Shown here one piece after another: positions 43,550 through 55,248 of a stretch of 64,000 nt of DNA; within the stretch, counting starts at the first letter, position 1; each line of letters begins with the position of its first letter. Source of the stretch: Flaveria trinervia (lineage: Eukaryota; Streptophyta; Magnoliopsida; Asterales; Asteraceae). The stretch spans positions 45,554,395 through 45,618,394 of the forward strand of contig CM046453.1 in assembly GCA_025506515.1 (NCBI GenBank), in the 5' to 3' direction. A model generated the notes under the pieces. It did not search any database. It was given only the letters and a program-made list of their open reading frames with translations, and was not told where the DNA came from. Position numbers and translations under genes: made by a program.

Positions 43550-46500
43550 TGATGCTACCAAAACCTCACTTGTTTCTTCTTCAAAAAACTTTCAGCCCCA
43601 AGGAGAGTAGATATTAATCTGTTTCTTTGTTCTTCCCTGATGTGGTGCTGAGAAGTTTGTACAAATCCTTGGTAGACAGGAAGTCTAGTCTGTCACCTTG
43701 GATGATATGTACCCTCTGTTGTTGCCCTCTGAAAAGAGTTAGTTTATGGGAACTGTAATCATATTCCAATCTAACTATAGGTTCCAATTCGAGACCCTCT
43801 ACCATCTGTAGAAAGGCAGTGCCTTTGGTAGGAGGTCTTTCCTTGTCTTCCTGTCTTCTCAATCTCAATTCTTCTTCAATCTTGGCCTTTGCAGTTAGCT
43901 TAGCTAGATGAAGACTGCTGAGATGACATCTGATGAGTGCAATAGCATCAGAGTTGGAGGGGTTGGAGAGTGGCTTCTCTGTTAACTCACAATGTCAAAT
44001 CTGCTGGAGTGTAACATAGAGGTTGCATTAAGTCTGATGACTTCGCCATTCTCCCACTCAACAACAAAGTTGTGAGAAGTTTCATCGAACCTCCACCAGA
44101 TTATTCCTTTTCTAGGCACATGAGGCTGACTGGAAATCTTGTCCTCTTTCTTAGTATCCAGCAGAGTCACCAGTTTCCTTCTAAGTTTATTCTCTTCATC
44201 ATTCAGTGAATCTGAGTTGAGACCTAGAAGTCTAGCTACTTGGTCCAATGCTCCTCTAGGTAAATCAAGGAATTGATCTCTTGTGAGGGAACAAGAAGAT
44301 CCTTCAATATAGGTAGTGTTAAGAGAATCTTCATCACATGAGACTTCGCTCAAAGTTGTGTAGTTGATAAGCTTAGTCTTGATTACCTTGAAATCCTCAA
44401 GAGAGAGATGTTGAGAAGGCTAAGGGGATGGTTTGGATGGTTGTTGGGAAGTTTGAGGTTCAGAGGTTCTGGGAAGTGTTTTTGGTTGGAGGATGGGAAG
44501 TTTAGGTGGTTGGGGTGATTAAGTGGATATGGTAATGATGTGGGTTCAGGGGTGAAAGTCTCTATTTTGATGGTGAAAGGTAGGGGTGAGTGTATAGGTT
44601 GTGGTTAGGTGGTTGTAGTGAAGGTCATCCACTTTACCCTTCTTTACATCTCTTCTCTCTTTCCCAACCGGATTTCAGCCTTGATTTCACTGAAAATCCG
44701 TTAGAATGTCTTCTCAGACATGGGACCCACCTGCCTTCCAGAGAAGCCATGGCCTGAAGATAGTCTTTCATCCAGGCCTTTTCACTGAGCTTCCTGGTTG
44801 CAGTGACCCTTGCTTCTTCCTCCTTTTTCTTTTTCTCCTTTGTCTTTTCTCTTGCAGCCTTTCTTCTTTCTTTCTCCATTTGATCATGCCCTTTGTTGTA
44901 GAGCCAGATGATCGTCTCATCATTGTATGGAGAGAGTTCTTGAAGATTAAAGCCACTGGAGATTAGGAAATTTATCTTGTCTCTCCTCAACTGCAATTTA
45001 GCTTCCTTCTGTTCTTCTTTTACTTTCTCCAAGGCCAACCTGGCTTCTTCTTCAAGTCTCAGCTGGGTTGCCTTCACCAGATTCACCAACTCCTCTAACG
45101 GTAGCAAGAGTGTTTCTTCATTGGCAGTTCCCAATTGGATAAGCTGGTCAATGATCTATTCCCTTCTTTTATTGTTGACAGCCTCCTGATTGGCTGCAGC
45201 TGCTTTTGTACTAGTAGCTAGCAACTTTTCAGTTTGAAGTCTTCCTTTCTTCTTTAGTTTCTCAATCTTCTCCTCTTCCTGAAGCTTTTCCGCAGTCATC
45301 TTTCTTTTCCTTTTATCCTTTGAAGAGCCTGACTGTGGTGGTTCTTGGAGAGTAGATTCTGATTGTGAGAGAGGCAAAGATGGTGTTTGGGATGGAGGTA
45401 GATTCAGAAAGTCCTTGTTGTTCACCTCAGATGCCATTTCAAGGATTGCATCTATGATGATCAGTTCCTTGGATATTTTAAATAGTCCTTCCGCAGCTTC
45501 AATTCAGCTTCGGAAGATTCAGCTTGTTCTTCCAAGGCTTTAACTTTAGCTTCGGAAATTGGAGGAGATGTAGATTCTGTCCCAACTGTTTCAGTTGCTA
45601 GGCCATCAGTCCCCATTTCCCCTTCGAAATGAATCTTAGGTTCCATGTGGACCTTAGGTTGACCAACTCCTTCCACAGTGGTAGAAGGTGCAGTAAGCCT
45701 CTGAAGCTCTTTAACTCCAAAGTAGATCATTACAGCATCTGGACTTGGCTGCTCAGTAGAGGATCTGAACATAAACTTGGTCAAGAGTCTGTAGAGATCA
45801 CTCAGCATCTTTGGGTCGACTTGAAGAATGACTTGAGATGGCTCAGACATAGTGATGATTAGTGTAGAAGATGTTAAAGTTGAAGTGTGGCTCTGTGGTT
45901 CCTCAGATGTTTGTCTCTGAACATTCTCCCCCTTTTTGGTAGCATCATCTTGAGAGCTAGATGAGCTAGAGGAAGAAGTCAGTGAGACTTGAACGGGTAC
46001 ATGCCTAACAGATCTCTCAATCTGTTTCTCAGCTAGTTTAGCCTTGAGATTGTCAATCTTAAGTTGCTGAGTGGCGGACCTTTCTTCTAAAGTCCTAACC
46101 AAGGATTCAAGGTTTGAGACATTAGATAGAATGTCTTTTATGACGAGTTGCATGTTTCCCTCATCTTCTTTTGAAGAATCACGGGGAGATGAGGTAACAT
46201 ACCTGTATGTTCAGCCTCACCACCAGATGTGGTTTCTTGGCACCCTGGTTTCCCGTGCTTAATGATGTCTCTTTCAGAGTCATCAAAAGGCTCGGTTGCT
46301 GTAGATTCAGTTTGATATATGTTACCACTATCCATAAGGTCCATTGAGGCACCTTCTGTAGTGGCAGTTGAATCTGCATGAGTCCCCTCCACATCAGTGG
46401 GACTAAACTCAGTATGGGTTGATGTTGGGGGCTAGAGATAAGGGATAAAGGGATTTCTCTGGGCTCTATTGATCTTGGAGAGGGTGTTGTAGATCAACTT
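43550..46500 (-). pseudogene. family A 3' ORF (A2), C-terminal two thirds
   Basis: Reading minus from where LTR D1 cuts it at 46500: an acidic Ser/Thr/Glu segment (46392-46138), a 230-codon open stretch (46153-45461) with a coiled coil opening MQLVIKDILSNVSNLESLVR, and MASEVNNKDFLNLPPSQTPS (45437). A Lys/Glu helix region follows (45134-44634, including KINFLISSGFNLQELSPYND). The C-terminal blocks are GIIWWRFDETSHNFVVEWEN (about 44105) and VRLEYDYSSHKLTLFRG (about 43770) before the PPT. The N-terminal domain is missing. Function unknown; stops separate the blocks. Confidence 0.74.
45925..45939 (-). promoter_or_regulatory. internal polypurine tract in the A2 3' ORF
   Basis: CCAAAAAGGGGGAGA on the minus strand, preceded by GATGCTA, identical to 1927-1941 of A1. 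It codes for Lys-Lys-Gly-Glu in the long open frame. Confidence 0.72.
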
Positions 46501-47370
46501 TGTTAGGATCAGTGATCTATGTTTGATTGATTGACGAGTATAGCAGCGGAATTCAAACAATGAATTAGTCGATTCACAAGAACAAAACGATATTCAATGA
46601 AGAACAAAGACGGTTATAAAGAGAGAGAATATCTGCAAATATATTTCATTCAATATTCGCTTTCGTGGTAACAGAATGTCACGATTACAATTAGGTCGAC
46701 ACCTCTTATATAAGAGATGTGACGTCTGCTGATGTCACTTGATAGTGACATCTAACAGATTTATTACAACTAAAACACAACTACTGAAGATGTCAAAACA
46801 GCTGACATCTTCTTACAAAAAATGCTAAGTGTTATCAGTTGTTATAACTACTGAAAAACATAAAACTACTGAAACTACAACGACTGAAGAACAAGCTCTT
46901 CAGTCGTTTTACAAAACTACTGAAAGTAAAAATATAATAATACTGATATCACAACTATTGAAGAAGTACTCTTCAGCAGTTGTGACAAACTACTGAAGCT
47001 TCAGTACTTGATCTTCAGACTTTGAACTTCAGATGTTTCATCAGCTGATGACTTCAGTAGATATCATCAGCTGATGTCTTCAGTCTTTGTCTTCAGACTT
47101 TGTACATCAGTTGTTGATCTTCAGCACTTGTAAACTCTTCAGCTGTTGTACTTCAGTACTTTGGTCTTTCAGCTTCAGCACTTGTGTTCTTCAGCTGTTG
47201 TACTTCGACACTTTAGTTCTTCAGCTGTTGAAGTCTTCAGCACTTGATCTTCAGCTGTTGAAGTCTTCAGCACTTGTCAAACTGCTGATGAAGCTTTCAG
47301 CAGTTGTTGTGATACCATGTGGGACTTAGAGGTTTTCTGATCTTGGCTCATTGGTTCTTTTAGTCCAACA
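46501..47370 (-). mobile_element. LTR D1 (3' LTR of a minus-strand family D element)
   Basis: 870 bp, TGTTGGACTAAAAG to GATCCTAACA on the minus strand, interrupting the 3' ORF of A2; AACTT lies outside its terminus. It contains arrays of CTTCAGCACTTG and CTTCAGCTGTTG (47040-47280), a 30-bp hairpin (46879-46908), a palindromic TATA region CTCTTATATAAGAG (46703-46716), and a 9-bp stem, 4-base loop hairpin built on GATGTCACT (46731-46752). Confidence 0.87.
46879..46908. repeat. 12-6-12 hairpin in LTR D1
   Basis: Arms AACGACTGAAGA and TCTTCAGTCGTT pair perfectly around ACAAGC. The copy in LTR D2 (49552-49581) has identical arms around the complementary centre GCTTGT, as expected for the opposite orientation; LTR D3 keeps a decayed version near 62300-62330. 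Confidence 0.85.
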
Positions 47371-49074
47371 AACTCCCCCTGAACCAATGCAGCCAAAACC
47401 TCTAATTTATTTATTATCCCACTTATTGTTGGCAAAAGATTGGTCTTTTTCCTTCTTGATCAGTAGAGAAGATGACCCATATAAGCTCCGGCCTGGGAAG
47501 AAATCTCAGATATTTGTTTGGCAAGGTATGAATGGGAACTCTGTTTTGGGGAACTGGACACAGAGTTGTTATCCCATTCATGAGATTTACTTCCCCATAA
47601 TGAGTCTGTATGACTCTCGAACATAGGCTTCAAGGAGAACAACTTGTTCCTCCTTGGAGAGTTCTTCTACTCCTCCTTCAAATAAGAACTCTGGACCATA
47701 GTACTCAATAAGTACTTCACAGTCCTGCCATTTTTCAACTCCACAGTAGTTACCTCCCTATAGACAAATTCATCAGGATGGGTGCCTTCAAGGAGTAACT
47801 GGAGCTCATTCGTCTAATGTCTTCTAAGATTTTTATATAATAACCCCTTTTTGATTGTTTTCCAGTAAGGCTTGAGGGGTCATCTTTGATTGATGAGCTT
47901 TCTTGAATTCATCAATTATTTCCCATGGTAAGACTACAATGGCCAACATGATGGTAGAATCTATTGTTTTTCTAACCTGGCCATTGTATCTGTGTGGAAT
48001 AGATCTTTTATGGATTCTAGAACTCACCTTGGGGTCTGGCCATACTCTCACTCTCTCCTTCTGATACTGAAATGTGTGCCTGAGAGTGTACAGCCTCTGA
48101 GCATGCCCTTTCATGGCTTGTATAGATGATGACTGAGGAAATTCCTTGTCAACCATCTTCAGTAGTTGCTCATCGTGCTGCTTCTGCTGTTCTTCATCTT
48201 CTATCTTGACTCTAAACATTTCCCTTTGAGAGTCAGGTGTGATCATGGGTTGACTCCTGGGTTCTGGTAGCTTTAGAACAGCAGAGAGTGGCAGACTATC
48301 ATCTTCATCCTCTTCTTCTTCATCTTCTTCTATCCTCAGCACCCTTCTCCTCCTTCTAGGTGCATCACTGGATGATGGTTGGGTTGGTAAAGGAATTGGT
48401 TTGAAGAATGAGGATGTTTGGATTTGGGCTTTGAGATTGGTTTGGAGATTTGAGGGGTAGGCTGTGTTTGAGTGGGTGGAAGGGAAGGTTGATCCAGCAT
48501 CTTTGTAGTGAGTTTAGCCTTTGTAAGTTTTGCCATTTCCAACCTTTTACCAGCCCCAGCCTCATCAAGGGCTTCAATGATAATCCCCTTGTGGAATTGC
48601 TCAGACAGATAGATTCTGGTGGCTATAGCCAGAATACTGTCTCTGGTCCACGTGCGAATCTCCATCAAAGATCTTCCTAAGTATTTGGCAATGAAGCGGA
48701 TCATGATCTCCAATCTCTCCTTTTCAAGTGCATCATACCCAGCCCATCGGGTTTGAATCTCTGCACTTCCAACCTCCTGATCTCACTATCCAATGTGGCT
48801 GTATCAAAACCTTGCCTGAAGAGTTGCTTAATTATTTTATCCATGGATCGGCTGTGTGTATCATCAGCATCTTTTAGCAGCTCTTCCAAGGATTTTTCTT
48901 CAGCAGTAGGTTGATCATCAGCACTTTTCTTTCGTTTATAAGTGATCAGGTGTTGCTTTTCTTTCTCCTCCTCTTGGGCTTGCTCTTGAGCCTTCTCTTC
49001 CTCTGTTCTTTTCCTCTTCTTTTCTTTCACTATAGTACTCTCCCCCTTTTTGGATGCATTGGTGGAAGGGGTTT
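47371..49074 (-). pseudogene. family D 3' ORF, C-terminal half, with PPT
   Basis: The PPT (TTCAGGGGGAGTT on the minus strand) is at 47371-47383. Upstream on the minus strand: KKGESTIVKEKKRKRTEEEK (49055), a Lys/Glu coiled-coil-like part, MEIMIRFIAKYLGRSLMEIR (48713), a Pro/Gln-rich segment, MLRIEEDEEEEDEDDSLPLS (48342), HAQRLYTLRHTFQYQKERVR and WPDPKV, and near the end VELKNGRTVKYLL (about 47740). The same order recurs at 62830-64000. The N-terminal part is cut by LTR D2 at 49075. Function unknown. Confidence 0.72.
49039..49053 (-). promoter_or_regulatory. internal polypurine tract in the family D 3' ORF
   Basis: CCAAAAAGGGGGAGA on the minus strand, the same tract as in the family A 3' ORFs, again encoding Lys-Lys-Gly-Glu. 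It lies about 1.67 kb before the LTR border. Confidence 0.72.
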
Positions 49075-49973
49075 TGTTGGACCAAAAGAACCAATGAGCC
49101 AAGATCAGAAAACCTCTAAGTCCCACATGGTATCACAACAACTGCTGAAAGACTCATCAGCAGTTTGACAAGTGCTGAAGCCTCAACAGCTGAAGATCAA
49201 GTGCTGAAGACTTCAACAGCTGAAGAACTAAAGTACTGAAGTACAACAGCTGAAGAACACAAGTGTTGAAGCTAAAAGACCAAAGTACTGAAGTACAACA
49301 GTTGAAGAGTTTACAAGTGCTGAAGATCAACAACTGATGTACAAAGTCTGAAGACAAAGACTGAAGACATCAGCTGATGATATCTACTGAAGTCATCAGC
49401 TGATGAAACATCTGAAGGTCAAAGTCTGAAGATCAAGTACTAAAGCCTTAGTAGTTTGTCACAACTGCTGAAGAGTACTTCTTCAGTAGTTGTGATATCA
49501 GTAGTTTTATATTTCTAGTTTCAGTAGTTTTATGTTTCAGTAGTTTTGTAAAACGACTGAAGAGCTTGTTCTTCAGTCGTTGTAGTTTCAGTAGTTTTAT
49601 ATTTTGTACTTAACACTCTGATGTGTTCTCAGTAGTTGTGAACATTTCAGTAGTTGTTTAAGAGTTAGTTATTTTTGTATTAGATCTGGCAGTTGTCACT
49701 TTCCGTGATAACAGCAGTGATTGTTGCACTCTATATAAGGAGTGACAACCTATTGTAATGTGAGTGAATGAATGGAATGAATGAATGATTTGATTAGAAA
49801 TATTCTATATCTATAAACATTCCTTGAATCAGAAATATATATTCTCTCACTATAACCGTATGTGCTCTTAATGCATACAAGTATCGATTACTTGCTACAA
49901 TTTGTCTAATTCCTGTTCATATTCCGCTGCTTTGAACTCTAATACATCAAACTTGTGATCGCTGATCCTGTCA
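49075..49973 (+). mobile_element. LTR D2 (5' LTR of a plus-strand family D element)
   Basis: 899 bp, from TGTTGGACCAAAAG to GATCCTGTCA, abutting the minus-strand family D 3' ORF; GGTTT is outside its start. The LTR has the family D motif arrays, the 12-6-12 hairpin (49552-49581), a longer hairpin with 16-bp arms and one mismatch (49459-49495), and CTATATAAGG near 49731. Confidence 0.9.
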
Positions 49974-49975
49974 AA

Positions 49976-49988
49976 TGGTATCAGAGCA
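49976..49988 (+). promoter_or_regulatory. primer-binding site of the plus-strand family D element
   Basis: TGGTATCAGAGCA, two bases after the LTR end; complement of the initiator methionine tRNA 3' end. Confidence 0.9.
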
Positions 49989-50206
49989 GATTAATCATTG
50001 ATCGATCTAATAATTGATCATTGAAACTGCTATTCAAGATCTAAGTTTGATTGAATTAGCTTTTGTTTTTGCAAGAAACGGTTATAGAGATTGAATTTTC
50101 TGTATTTCTGGTCATTCATCCTGAGATCTTTTCTTGGTTTCATTGAGTTTGTTGTGGTCTGTGTAAAAACTTTTAAAAGCTTGAATTAAATTGTTTTTGA
50201 ACTGAA

Positions 50207-50801
50207 ATGACCACTCCCTCCAATGATCCTCACAATACTGGTTCCTCAACCAAGCCACCAATGCTGGTTAGGAATGAGTATAAAAATGGCAAGACGAATG
50301 CTCATCACCTGTCTGTTAACAGCGCAGGTTGTTTGACTCAGTGGTACATGGTCCACACAAGCCTATGGTGAATAACCCGAAACCATCAAATGGTTCCAAA
50401 GAGGAGGGAGCAATACTCAGATGAGGATAAGAAGTTGCTTGAAATTGATGCAAAAGCCCATGGAATTCTGGCCATGGCACTGCCAAATGAAATCTATTCT
50501 GGCTAATGCATCATGAAACTGCCCATGACCTCTGGAATGCCTTGAAAGAACAATTTGGAGGACAGAATGAGGTCTTGGCAAATAATAGAGAAATCCTCGC
50601 CCAACAATATGAGACATTTTCTCATAGAAAGGGGAGACACTGACTCAACAATATGAGCGTTCTCTTGTTTGATCTCTGAATTAAAATGCTCAAACTTGAG
50701 TACACAAATATCCAGATGAATAACAGATTTCTAGATCACTGCCTGAGAGATGGGACACATTACTATGTCCTACGCTCTAGTGCTAGTTTGGACAAACTAT
50801 C
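50207..50801 (+). pseudogene. gag: gag of the plus-strand family D element, cut by the assembly gap
   Basis: The ATG at 50207 gives MTTPSNDPHNTGSSTKPPML and VRNEY. After shifts and stops the Copia gag domain is recognisable: DEDKKLLEIDAKAHGILAMA (about 50425), then an ALKEQFGGQN-type stretch and QQYETFSH. Translation cannot be followed past the gap at 50802. The leader of 220 bp between PBS and ATG holds no other feature. Confidence 0.75.
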
Positions 50802-50901
50802 NNNNNNNNNNNNNNNNNNNNNNNNNNNNNNNNNNNNNNNNNNNNNNNNNNNNNNNNNNNNNNNNNNNNNNNNNNNNNNNNNNNNNNNNNNNNNNNNNNN
50901 N
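50802..50901. other. 100-base assembly gap
   Basis: Exactly 100 N, the conventional size for a gap of unknown length. The family D element disappears into it and unrelated sequence comes out, so the two sides need not be neighbours. Confidence 0.98.
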
Positions 50902-51491
50902 AAAATGATTGCGTAAATCCAGATATCCTTAAGCATATATTTTAATTTAAATCATTATGTTGTTGTCTACTTTATTCTCCAGGCTGGTCTACCAATATAT
51001 TATTAGAGAATATGTTTGTTTTTCTATTTTTGCAATAAAATAAGATGTAAATCAGATAATAGCATCAGTTACTAGCATTTCTCATTTTAAAAACACAAGT
51101 CATACAAAATCAAGCATTCCAAGATGATATACAATATTTTTCAGTCATCTCAAATCAAGTTCCCAGTTCTTTTTTATTTTTATGTATTACTTATATACTC
51201 TCCCCTAAATTTTTATTTTGTAAACCTATTTTTTTGTTTTTTTTATATTTTTTATTTTGTTTTTATAAAACTGTACAAAAATAGAAATTTATCAAAGAAA
51301 GTCTTTCAAACTACACTGATATGAATATAAGAAATGAATTCTTATGAAATATGTAGTGATTGTGAAGTGAGAACGGTGATTGTGTAGATACAAATCAAGA
51401 TTGTAAATAATACACCGTAACCTTAACCTATTTGTTCCGCCACAAATTTGAATTAGGAACAATCTCTGTCAGTAAACCGGATTACTAACAG
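50902..51491 (-). other. AT-rich sequence, possible LTR
   Basis: No coding frame. On the minus strand, TTCAGGAGGACTGTTAGTAA at about 51505-51486 resembles a polypurine tract followed by a TG LTR start, which would make 51491-50902 an LTR cut by the gap. It does not clearly match the LTR at 55249-55695, so this stays a guess. Confidence 0.35.
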
Positions 51492-51499
51492 TCCTCCTG

Positions 51500-53661
51500 A
51501 ATTGTTCCTGCACTCATAAACAGATTAGTTAGAAGAGGAGAACCCAGGCCATCATAGTCCTGGGAGTTCTTTTTGCAATGGTGTAACCTGCTTCAACAAA
51601 CAATCTGCTGAAATTTCGGGGAGAACGGTATCCTTCTTTTTAATTTGCCAAATTTGTTTCGGTTAATTAATTTGGATTTGAATGAATTAAATTTGGAAAT
51701 CATTTTCTGTTTATGACCGGAAGGAAAAGAATTCAAGTTTGAACATTTGGTCATTTTCATCTTTGAATCATATGAAACCGACTTCATATGAAAAGGTTTG
51801 GATAGAGGGTTTTTCATCCAACCGTTCAAAGATATGTGCTTTTTACCTCTTTAAACACCGAGAAGCAACCGTGTATCCTTTACCTTCTGGAACATTCTTA
51901 TAGACTTACATCTGGAGAAGCATTTGGTTTGCCTTTACCATTTGAAGCAAGTCTTTGAGGACACTTATTTACCACATGAGCTTCTTTTCCACACTCATAC
52001 AAGCTTTGAAAGGCTTTTGAGACTTGACTGACCCTTGTGAAGCATTTGGAATTGGAGATTGCTTTGAGGTTGTTGCAGATTCTTGCTTGTTTTGGCGTTT
52101 GCTATGCTGAACAGGGGATGAGATCTTCACCGATTGACTTGGTTGTTTCCAATTGGAGAAGAGATACGTATTTGGTCTTGATTCAGCTTCTGGAAGCTTT
52201 TGTGACTTGACAATGTCAGGAGATATCTTGATTTGTGAGAACCACGCTCCTCTCTGATTGATTCATCATCTTAGCTTATCCAGTCTCATATACACAAATC
52301 TTTCTCCAACTGATCTTGATTGACACATCCTATTATGTCAGCTTTGATTATAGGATTCTGATTGCTTGATGATTCGACAATTGTTCCTTCTTCTATAAAA
52401 ACCTGACAGGAAAAACGATGGATATTACCTGTTTTGAACTTGTTAAAGTTAGAAAAGAAAAGATTTGGTGTTGGAGCATCAGAACTGGAATCGTCATTAA
52501 TTCGTATCAAACCCCTACCTGAGGAATCCCAAACTACAGGAGAATCCTGCCATCTCTAACCTCTTTAAGATTAACGCTGCTTAAACTGCATTTAAACAAT
52601 TAGTTCTGCAGCTTCAATCAAATCATTTGTTGAATAAGGTTTGGGGGTGGTGAATAATATAAAGTAGAAAGGGGTGGAACTGAATTAAATACAGTTTCAC
52701 CATCAGATTTATATCCAATCCCATGTTTTACCCGTGCCCCTTGTTGTTTAGCAATAAGCACATCCTTTTAAGTGTGAAAGGGTCTATTTATCAAGCTTTG
52801 TTTGAAGCTTGCTTGTTTCAAATTCATCTAAGGTGACTCTTTCGTTTAAAAGATTAATTTCAACATTTCTTCAAGAAGAGTTCGTTTTAAATGATCGCTT
52901 TCTTTTAAAGCTTCATTTAAGTTTATAAAATACTTGGCTTCATTCTTTTAAGTTTGCGTTTATTGTGGTTAATTCCTTTTGGTTATCTAAAAGTAACCTA
53001 TTAGCTTTATACACACCAAATAATGAATTTTGCAGTAGAAGAACACATATCCTGAACTATCTCGTATGGAAGATCCAGGATGACTCTTTCAACAGTAACA
53101 ACCTTCTCGCAGTTGCAATCTCTAATATTTTGCTTCCATTCCTCTTCTTATCAGCAGTACAAATTGCATCATTCAACTCAGCTCCAACTTTACCCATTGA
53201 TGTTGCTTAAGCTCCTCTTGTACCTCTTCAATTCCAGGTTTTGGTAAACCGTCGGAATTGGTGCTAGAATCCGATCTCTCTTCTGGTTTCTCTGTGGAGT
53301 TTGAAGTGATCTTTGGAGTTAGATATGCTGCTTCATAGTACTCACGACATTTGATATCCAACTCAATCTCTTTCAGTTTGTTGATCACCTCATCCGTTTG
53401 TAATCCCGAAAGCCTTATCTCGTTTAATCAACTTGCCGTTGTGAGCTCCATTTTGATGGAAGAGAATCAAGCAATCTCATAACTTGTTTATGATTTCCTA
53501 ATTGGGTATCAAACTTCTTCAGATTACTTGTCACTAATAGAAAATGATCAACAAAATCGGACATCTTTCATTCTTTAAAGCTGCAAAATTATCAAACCGA
53601 CATTGTGCAATTATGAGATTATCAAATTCGAAGAATTTAAATAGTTCTACAAAAGCCATTT
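51500..53661 (-). pseudogene. gag: Copia gag of a further minus-strand element
   Basis: From a well-placed ATG near 53660 the frame is soon shifted; then comes DFVDHFLLVTSNLKKFDTQL and LLDSLPSKWSSQRQV (about 53560-53430), the UBN2-type gag domain. MINKLKEIELDIKCREYYEA follows at 53388. A zinc knuckle at about 52005-51960 reads LYECGKEAHVVNKC; its first cysteine is replaced by leucine. A basic Ser/Lys stretch (51829-51593, with FNSFKSKLINRNKFGKLKRR) is the last recognisable part, and no protease or RT follows. Confidence 0.7.
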
Positions 53662-55230
53662 TTGTTTGTTATTGCAATTAACCCCCCAAAAAAGATTTTT
53701 CCCAAAAAGCGTAAAATAATTTCCCCTGGGAAAAATTTATTTTTAAATATCACGCTATACAATCTTAGCAACTGGGTCAAGCTGCCAGGTCAGCTTGTTT
53801 TTTTTATAAATCCTTTAAAATCGTTGAATATTTCTTTATCACGTTAAAAAAAATAATTATTTCTTTGATTTTGAATGAGCTCAACTTTGTTATATTTTTT
53901 ATGTTTTTTAGTGAGCCCACATAATAATATGAGTCCAATTAACAAATAAATTGATTACCAATTATTAACCCAATTAAGAAAAGTCTGTTAACCAAATTTT
54001 CTAAAACCCAGCCCAATTGTTAGCCTAGCCCAAACTCCATTGAATATACTCAAACCCTAATGCACAACAGTCACTACAACTATAACACACACTAGAGAGA
54101 AGAGAGAAGGCAGATGAGAGAAAGAACCCTTAGGGTTCGGTGAGCAACTACTTTTTGGCAAGCTGCCTTTCTGCTCCAAACTCGCCACCTCAAATCACTC
54201 CTCTCGAAACTCAGTTATCTCCCTCACCGGCCGGAGAATCAGCTTCTAGTGACCTTATTTCCCAACCTCTTATCCACCCTCCGCCGCATTCAAACTGCAG
54301 TGACAAAGGGTGACAAAGGAAACCGCTAGGAAGCTGTTGATGCAGAAAGATCTCGATATGGCCACTAGATGGCTGTCGAATCAGCTTAACAATCTCGATT
54401 TGTTGCTCTGTTCACGCGGCTGGATCGTAGGTGTGGAGTTCAAGTTAGTTACATTTGGTCACCATCATGTTGTGGTGGTGCCGGCCAGTGGAGAGCTGCC
54501 AGTGGTATTGTTTGTGTTGGGTTGTGGTGGTGATGGTTTGATGTGTGGTGATGGTGATGGCTAGGATCCTGGTGACTAGGATCCCAGTGATGGTTGTGGA
54601 TTAGGAAATCGGATGTAGTAATTTCGTCGATGGTCGTCGATTGTGGTGGTGTGATTGTAATTTCGCAGCTTAAATCTATAGATCCGTAGAAATTTTATTA
54701 GTTTAGCAGCTTTTTTTTGAATTTCTTAATTTCGCAGAATGGTTTTTATAATTTCGCTGATTTTTTTATAATTTCGCAGGTTGATAGTTTCGCTGGAAAA
54801 TATGCAGTTTTGCCGGAATTGTTTCGCCAGATTTGCAGTTTCGCCGGAACTTCACCGGAGTTTCGCCGGACAAAACTGTAATTTCGCCGGAAACTTTGGA
54901 CTTTCGTTCTGAAAATTGCTAAATTCGCTGGATGTTGATGTTGAAGCTCTAAGAACACACACACTAGTGTGTGAGAGAGAATCTTCTTCAGATCTAAATT
55001 TTTCTTTCAATTTCTTGTAAAATTTGTTGTAGATCAGAAAGATATGTTGAATATCTTTAAGTTTGTAATAGATTGTTGTAGATCTGATGAATTGATTGAG
55101 TTTGATCTGAAATTTGAATTTCAGATCTACTTTCTCTCTCTAAACCCCCATTTTCTCTCTCTAAATTTATGATGAACACCTTCAAAAATCAGTAACAAAT
55201 TCTTTAAATTTTCAATGTATTTGATCCAAA
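53662..55230. other. leader of the 53 kb gag element, with an unexplained GC-richer segment
   Basis: This 1.57 kb separates the PBS from gag on the minus strand. The part at 54060-54600 is less AT-rich than its surroundings; on the plus strand it looks like the 5' end of an ordinary plant gene (GAGAGAAG tracts, TTAGGGTTCGG), but I find no convincing protein. At 54600-54900 short runs of TAATTTCGCAG and TTTCGCCGGA repeat irregularly. It could be captured host sequence or normal leader DNA. Confidence 0.4.
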
Positions 55231-55247
55231 ATGGCTCTGATATCAAA
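55231..55247 (-). promoter_or_regulatory. primer-binding site
   Basis: TTTGATATCAGAGCCAT on the minus strand, two bases after the LTR end GGATTTACA; a near match to the initiator methionine tRNA complement. Confidence 0.78.
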
Positions 55248-55248
55248 T

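Noticed and set aside
51124..51324. 66-codon Phe/Tyr-rich frame
   Set aside because: The DNA is simple T-rich sequence without motif or context for a gene.
54310..54564. Small gene starting MTKETARKLLMQ
   Set aside because: No homology recognised, no continuation into a second exon, and the frame soon runs into GT-rich repeats; kept only as part of the unexplained leader segment.
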